Below are positions 60,147 to 64,000 of a stretch of DNA of 64,000 nucleotides, in pieces. How positions within the stretch are numbered: the stretch's first letter is position 1; each line of letters opens with the position of its first letter. A program made the translations under genes and the position numbers. The stretch is from Rhynchosporium graminicola (Eukaryota > Ascomycota > Leotiomycetes > Helotiales > Ploettnerulaceae), in assembly GCA_900074885.1 (NCBI GenBank), contig FJUW01000027.1, positions 301,704 through 365,703 on the forward strand. Reading direction: 5' to 3'. Under the pieces are notes generated by a model, which saw only the letters and a list, made by a program, of their open reading frames with translations, had not been told where the DNA came from and ran no database searches.

Positions 60147-63100
60147 TTAACTACTATCAACAACCTCCCCAAACCAACTTCTCAGGACACCCGCCAACAC
60201 ACCAGGCAGCTCTCCCACATCTCCGACCACTAAAAAGTACTTGAACGGGAACCCCTCAAGATATCTCCCCATTTCCACTTTCCCATCCACGAATTTTGCC
60301 TCTCTAAGATCTAGCACTGACTCTCCTTTGCCTTTCTTGCGAACATCATCCACGATGACAAAGACTATCATGATGCGTTCCTCGAGAGCGGTACGAAGGA
60401 GGCGGCGAATGGTGTCGTGTTCAGAGGAGTTACACACGCCGTCGGAGATGATGAGTTGGATCTGCCAGAGGTCTGCGGGGGAGGACGAGGCTTTTTGACG
60501 TGCTTCGCGGAAGAGGTTGATAGACTCTCTGACCAATCTCGTCACGTCTGTACGCTCTTGATTGAAAGAGAATTCCGAAAGTAAGTTTGGACCAGCGTCT
60601 GCGGAGAAAGGCGTCTCAAAATCATGCGCGACCTTGACTCCCTCCCCGAAACCTACCACACTTATCTGCCCAACCTCAAGCATACTCAAGCTCTTACTAA
60701 TCATGACCAGCGTTTCTAGCGCCAGAGCGCCAGATCCGGATTCGCCCATCGATTTACTGTCGTCTACGGCAAGCATGATCTGATAACTGCGTTTGCTTGG
60801 TACGGAGCGGCGCATCCAGATCTTGTCGCGCTTGTAGGAAGAGGCGATGTAGGGGATGATGCGTTTGATGTTTAATCTCTTTCCCGTACGGAAATCACCG
60901 CGCATCTTTGTGGCGAGTGTAGGAGCGAGGATTAGACGCAGTTGTTCGGTCAGGGAGAGGGACAGGTCACGGGTTAGCGAGGAGTAGTGTTGCCATTGAG
61001 CGCGGCTGTCAAGAGAGAGTTGGGGTTTGACTGTGCTGTCAAGGTGGGTGCGGTCGAGTTGGGAGTCAACTTCTTCGACGTCTTCCTCGAGATCCTCTTG
61101 CATTTGAGCTCTTGCATCAAGATCCTCTTCAAGGGCGGGATTAGCTTGCTTGATCATTGCCCCTGCACGACCTTCGTATGCATCTGAGGGTTCTTGTTCT
61201 TTTGGCGTGGATGGTTCTTCGATATCCATTTCATCACGCTCGACGTCGTCAGTCTCGACCTCGTCCGGCTGGAATTGTTCGGGTAACTCCTTACTCTCCT
61301 CATCAACAGCCATACTCTCATCCAGCGCCTTGGCCTGTTCCTCCGTCGCCGTCCCCAGAGCCTGAGCATCAGCCTCCGCATTCTCATCCTGCAAGTGCTG
61401 GAACTCAGATGTCTCTTGTTGATCATCTTGTTTCTGATCCTGACCCTGTTTTTTCTGCTCTTCCTTCTGTTGTTCGGGATTGCGGATCTTGGATTGTTGT
61501 CTATGCCACCTCTCGAGCGCGTCACCGAGTTTCTTGAACGGTTGGGCGGCGGCGGAATCTTCGGTATCGTCGCGGGAGTCTTGTGGTGCGTCGCCGTTAG
61601 CTTGTCGACCCTTTTCACCGTCCTCGGCTGCGGCGTCTTTTTGTTCAGAAGAGTCACCACCCTTGCCGCCATCTTCACGTTGGGCTTTACTTGTCGCATC
61701 GGTTTTATCGTCGAGGGAGTTTTCGTTTTGATCTTCTCCGACTCCTTGGACATCACTTGGAACAGCGTTGTCCGCATCCGCGTTGGCGTCATCGTTTCGA
61801 TCTTGCAGTAGGCCTTCTTGATCTTCAGGTTCTTGGTCCGGGGATTCCTCCTCCACTTTCTCGCCTGCCTCTTCAGTCTTCTCTCCTTCATCATCCGGCT
61901 CCTCATCTAGATCGACGATATCCATCTCATCAACCATCTGCTGCTCTTCATTTGCATTCGCATTGTCCGCACCCTCCTCTTCCTTCCCATCATTCTTCAC
62001 CTCATCACCCTCCTTATCATTTTCTTCCACGTCAGAAAGATCACCCATCTCATCTTCACTCTCCTTCTCACTCCCCTCTTCTCCATCTAATTCCATATCC
62101 TCCGGCAAATCAAGCGTCTCGCCCTCTTGCGCAGTAGGATCATGTCTCTCAACCTCATCCTGCTTGACTTCTTCTCCCTGCTCCGCACCCTCCATCTCTT
62201 CCTCCTCCTCATCACCTGCATCAACCTCATCGCCCTCTTGTTCTTTAGCTTTATTCTCCTTTCTTCCTTCCTCAGCAGCAACCTGCTCATCTTTCTTCTG
62301 CTCTCCCTTCGCATCATCGCCTTCTTGCTCTTTATTCTCTTCCTCTCCCGCTCCATCCCACATCTTCTCATCTACCGCCCCGGCATCAAGGTCATCGACA
62401 TCTCCAGCTTCCTCATCCATCTCATCTCCACTTTCTTCATCCTCCCCTTCGCCCTCCTCTTTCTCCTCACCCTCTCCCATCTCGCCCTCCATATCCCCAT
62501 CAGCCATATCAACAGCATCATTCTCATCCTCAATATCACCTTTCTCTTTATTGGGCTCTTGAGCCAACTCATCTAGATTCTCATCATCCTGAATATCTTT
62601 ACTGATATCCTCCGCGCCTTCACCGTCGCCGAGTCCTGTCCCGCCTTCTAATTTCTCAGTCTGTCCATCTTGCGCGGCGGACTTTTCAAATGGTGTGCAA
62701 AAGCCTTGGGTTGCGATCTGGATGAATGTTTTCGCAAGGATATAAGAAGTTTTACAAGTTGCTCGATGTAGGGATGCGTAGCGAGATATGCTTTCGCGAA
62801 GGATTTGCGTGTATTGTCGGAGGATTGGGAGAGCGACTGCGAAGATTGCGGGTGCGGCTTGGCTTGTCTTGGGGTGGTCGAGATCAATGGAGCGCAAAAT
62901 GGCAAATGCTTGATTTATCTCCTGGGAGATATTCTCGCTGTGGAGGGATTTGATGGCTGATGAGAGACAGGTATCGTTCTTGGTTAGCCAGCCTGGATCT
63001 TCGGTCGAGCTTGGGAGTTCGGCGATGGTTTTCTTGTATTTCTCCATCGCTACGAGAACGGTATCGCAGACTGTAGACAGCTTCTGGTTGAGATTCGTAA

Positions 63101-64000
63101 GTGTTTGTTCCTCCGAATCGGAATCATTGGATGTGGTTGTAATGCTTGTCCAAGGAAGGATCTGATTGAGGATAAAAGCTAGATCCGGACGTTGCTCGTT
63201 GACATTCGACAGCTCAATGTTCAATTGTTGTGCCGCATCTGTGACATCCTCCTCGAGTGTCAAACTCGCAGTCGACACAACACCCTCAGGCAGCGTAGCA
63301 CACTCCTCCCACTGTCTAGCGAACTGCCCGAATCGATCATGCCAACTCCCCAAAACACCGAGTACATACTTCGAATCGATCTTGCCCAGCTTAGCATGTA
63401 TAGTCACGAACTCAATAGCGACCAACAAGACATTTGGCAACCATCTCAAAAGTTTCTCATGATTCGAAGCTGAATTCAAGTTCTTGAGCGTATAAGCAGG
63501 ATTCCACAGTCCTTCAACCATCTTGATGTTAGTCTCAATAGTACTCAATCCCTTCAAGGCGTTTGAAAGGAAATTGCGTTGTATGAGAAGGACTTGTAAC
63601 AATCCTTCAAGGAATCCAGTACTCCTGGCCACTTCCGCACCGCTCAGATCCTGGTTATGTTCATGCACAGATGCACGAACTCTCGGCGCTAGATCAACTG
63701 CTTTGTGGAAGTAGTACTGCATTCCCCCACCATCCCCATTCAAAGCCTCAACGTTAGCCAACACCACGCTCAGTGAGTCTTGTTGTTTGAGAGCATCGGC
63801 ACCAAGGTTGTACTTGACACCCATCTGACGCAACGCTTTCAGAGTATCGGCGAAGAGCTTGTGTTTTCGGGACTTTAGGTGCTTAACGACGTCTTTGTTT
63901 TCTTCTGTCAGAAGCGCGGGGGTAGCTTTTTGAAGCTCGGCGGTGGATGTTATGATATTGGCGAGGAAAGAGTCGAGGTAAGTAGAGCATTCAATTGCGG
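60147..64000 (-). CDS. MDN1: Midasin (Rea1/Mdn1), C-terminal 1,284 residues; 5' end outside window
   Basis: Midasin is the giant AAA ATPase that strips assembly factors from pre-60S ribosomes in the nucleus; its C-terminal MIDAS domain grips Rsa4 and Ytm1. The minus-strand frame is open from the window edge (AIECSTYLDSFLANI, NKDVVKHLKSRKHKLFADTL) to TAG at 60147, without introns. The order is an alpha-helical linker (to about 63,000 on the map), then a D/E-rich region of some 400 residues (about 62,550-61,150), and then a helical segment EQLRLILAPTLATKMRGDFR. The MIDAS domain follows, with DxSxS as AVDDSKSMGESGSG at about 60,740-60,772, plus SVVGFGEGVKVAHDF and LIISDGVCNSSEHD. The very acidic stretch, the MIDAS motif and the position next to the stop are typical. 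The AAA ring is outside. Confidence 0.96.
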   Translation of the reverse strand, partial: AIECSTYLDSFLANIITSTAELQKATPALLTEENKDVVKHLKSRKHKLFADTLKALRQMGVKYNLGADALKQQDSLSVVLANVEALNGDGGGMQYYFHKAVDLAPRVRASVHEHNQDLSGAEVARSTGFLEGLLQVLLIQRNFLSNALKGLSTIETNIKMVEGLWNPAYTLKNLNSASNHEKLLRWLPNVLLVAIEFVTIHAKLGKIDSKYVLGVLGSWHDRFGQFARQWEECATLPEGVVSTASLTLEEDVTDAAQQLNIELSNVNEQRPDLAFILNQILPWTSITTTSNDSDSEEQTLTNLNQKLSTVCDTVLVAMEKYKKTIAELPSSTEDPGWLTKNDTCLSSAIKSLHSENISQEINQAFAILRSIDLDHPKTSQAAPAIFAVALPILRQYTQILRESISRYASLHRATCKTSYILAKTFIQIATQGFCTPFEKSAAQDGQTEKLEGGTGLGDGEGAEDISKDIQDDENLDELAQEPNKEKGDIEDENDAVDMADGDMEGEMGEGEEKEEGEGEDEESGDEMDEEAGDVDDLDAGAVDEKMWDGAGEEENKEQEGDDAKGEQKKDEQVAAEEGRKENKAKEQEGDEVDAGDEEEEEMEGAEQGEEVKQDEVERHDPTAQEGETLDLPEDMELDGEEGSEKESEDEMGDLSDVEENDKEGDEVKNDGKEEEGADNANANEEQQMVDEMDIVDLDEEPDDEGEKTEEAGEKVEEESPDQEPEDQEGLLQDRNDDANADADNAVPSDVQGVGEDQNENSLDDKTDATSKAQREDGGKGGDSSEQKDAAAEDGEKGRQANGDAPQDSRDDTEDSAAAQPFKKLGDALERWHRQQSKIRNPEQQKEEQKKQGQDQKQDDQQETSEFQHLQDENAEADAQALGTATEEQAKALDESMAVDEESKELPEQFQPDEVETDDVERDEMDIEEPSTPKEQEPSDAYEGRAGAMIKQANPALEEDLDARAQMQEDLEEDVEEVDSQLDRTHLDSTVKPQLSLDSRAQWQHYSSLTRDLSLSLTEQLRLILAPTLATKMRGDFRTGKRLNIKRIIPYIASSYKRDKIWMRRSVPSKRSYQIMLAVDDSKSMGESGSGALALETLVMISKSLSMLEVGQISVVGFGEGVKVAHDFETPFSADAGPNLLSEFSFNQERTDVTRLVRESINLFREARQKASSSPADLWQIQLIISDGVCNSSEHDTIRRLLRTALEERIMIVFVIVDDVRKKGKGESVLDLREAKFVDGKVEMGRYLEGFPFKYFLVVGDVGELPGVLAGVLRSWFGEVVDSS

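Noticed and set aside
61157..62576. Long + strand ORFs rich in Ser, Pro and Leu
   Set aside because: They are antisense shadows of the D/E-rich region of midasin, whose GAA/GAT/GAG codons read as TTC/ATC/CTC on the other strand.

Overview
The window is nuclear DNA of a filamentous ascomycete (Pezizomycotina). The evidence is short GT-AG introns of about 50-90 nt, a tRNA with an anticodon-loop intron, fungal orthologues (coronin, Ecm15, Pda1, ZIP9/Atx2-type transporter, Cdc4-type F-box/WD40, midasin), and retrotransposons damaged in the manner of repeat-induced point mutation (RIP). RIP changes CpA to TpA, so Gln and Trp codons become stops and the DNA becomes TA-rich. A leotiomycete-like fungus is my best guess, but that placement is an inference.

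Bases 1 to about 15,400 are a nest of dead LTR retrotransposons. It holds a copia 3' end on the + strand, a copia gag-protease-integrase fragment on the - strand, a gypsy gag-protease-RT fragment (-), a gypsy chromodomain end with polypurine tract and LTR (+), and a longer gypsy copy (-). That last copy is interrupted by a solo LTR (target duplication ATTAT) and by a complete 2.66-kb gag-only LTR element with 193-bp LTRs (target duplication GCTTA). From about 15.6 kb the composition returns to normal. The next 4 kb is gene-poor, with fragments of unknown genes and a tRNA-Val.

Bases 20.5-26.5 kb hold coronin (8 exons), an Ecm15-type thiamine-binding protein (4 exons) and a small SAM-dependent methyltransferase with a frameshifted end. 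Bases 27.8-37.2 kb hold the most distinctive locus. It is a cluster of four relatives sharing a C-terminal domain I cannot name. One has a caspase/C13-like (clan CD) protease core with His and Cys motifs, but carries one apparent frameshift. One keeps only the C-terminal domain as an intact ORF. Two are pseudogenes, one of which retains a remnant of the protease region. About 5 kb without recognisable genes follows.

Bases 42-64 kb are mostly housekeeping: pyruvate dehydrogenase E1 alpha (Pda1), a ZIP9/Atx2-type metal transporter, a Cdc4-type F-box/WD40 protein, a multiply broken Mak32-like PfkB kinase pseudogene, and the C-terminal 1,280 or so residues of midasin (Rea1/Mdn1), which runs off the right edge. 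Long intergenic stretches (47.2-50.8 and 53.3-58.7 kb) carry microsatellites and a recurring TACCTACC/CCTAGG motif. No operon-like organisation is expected or seen. The genes are independent, apart from the family cluster at 28-37 kb.
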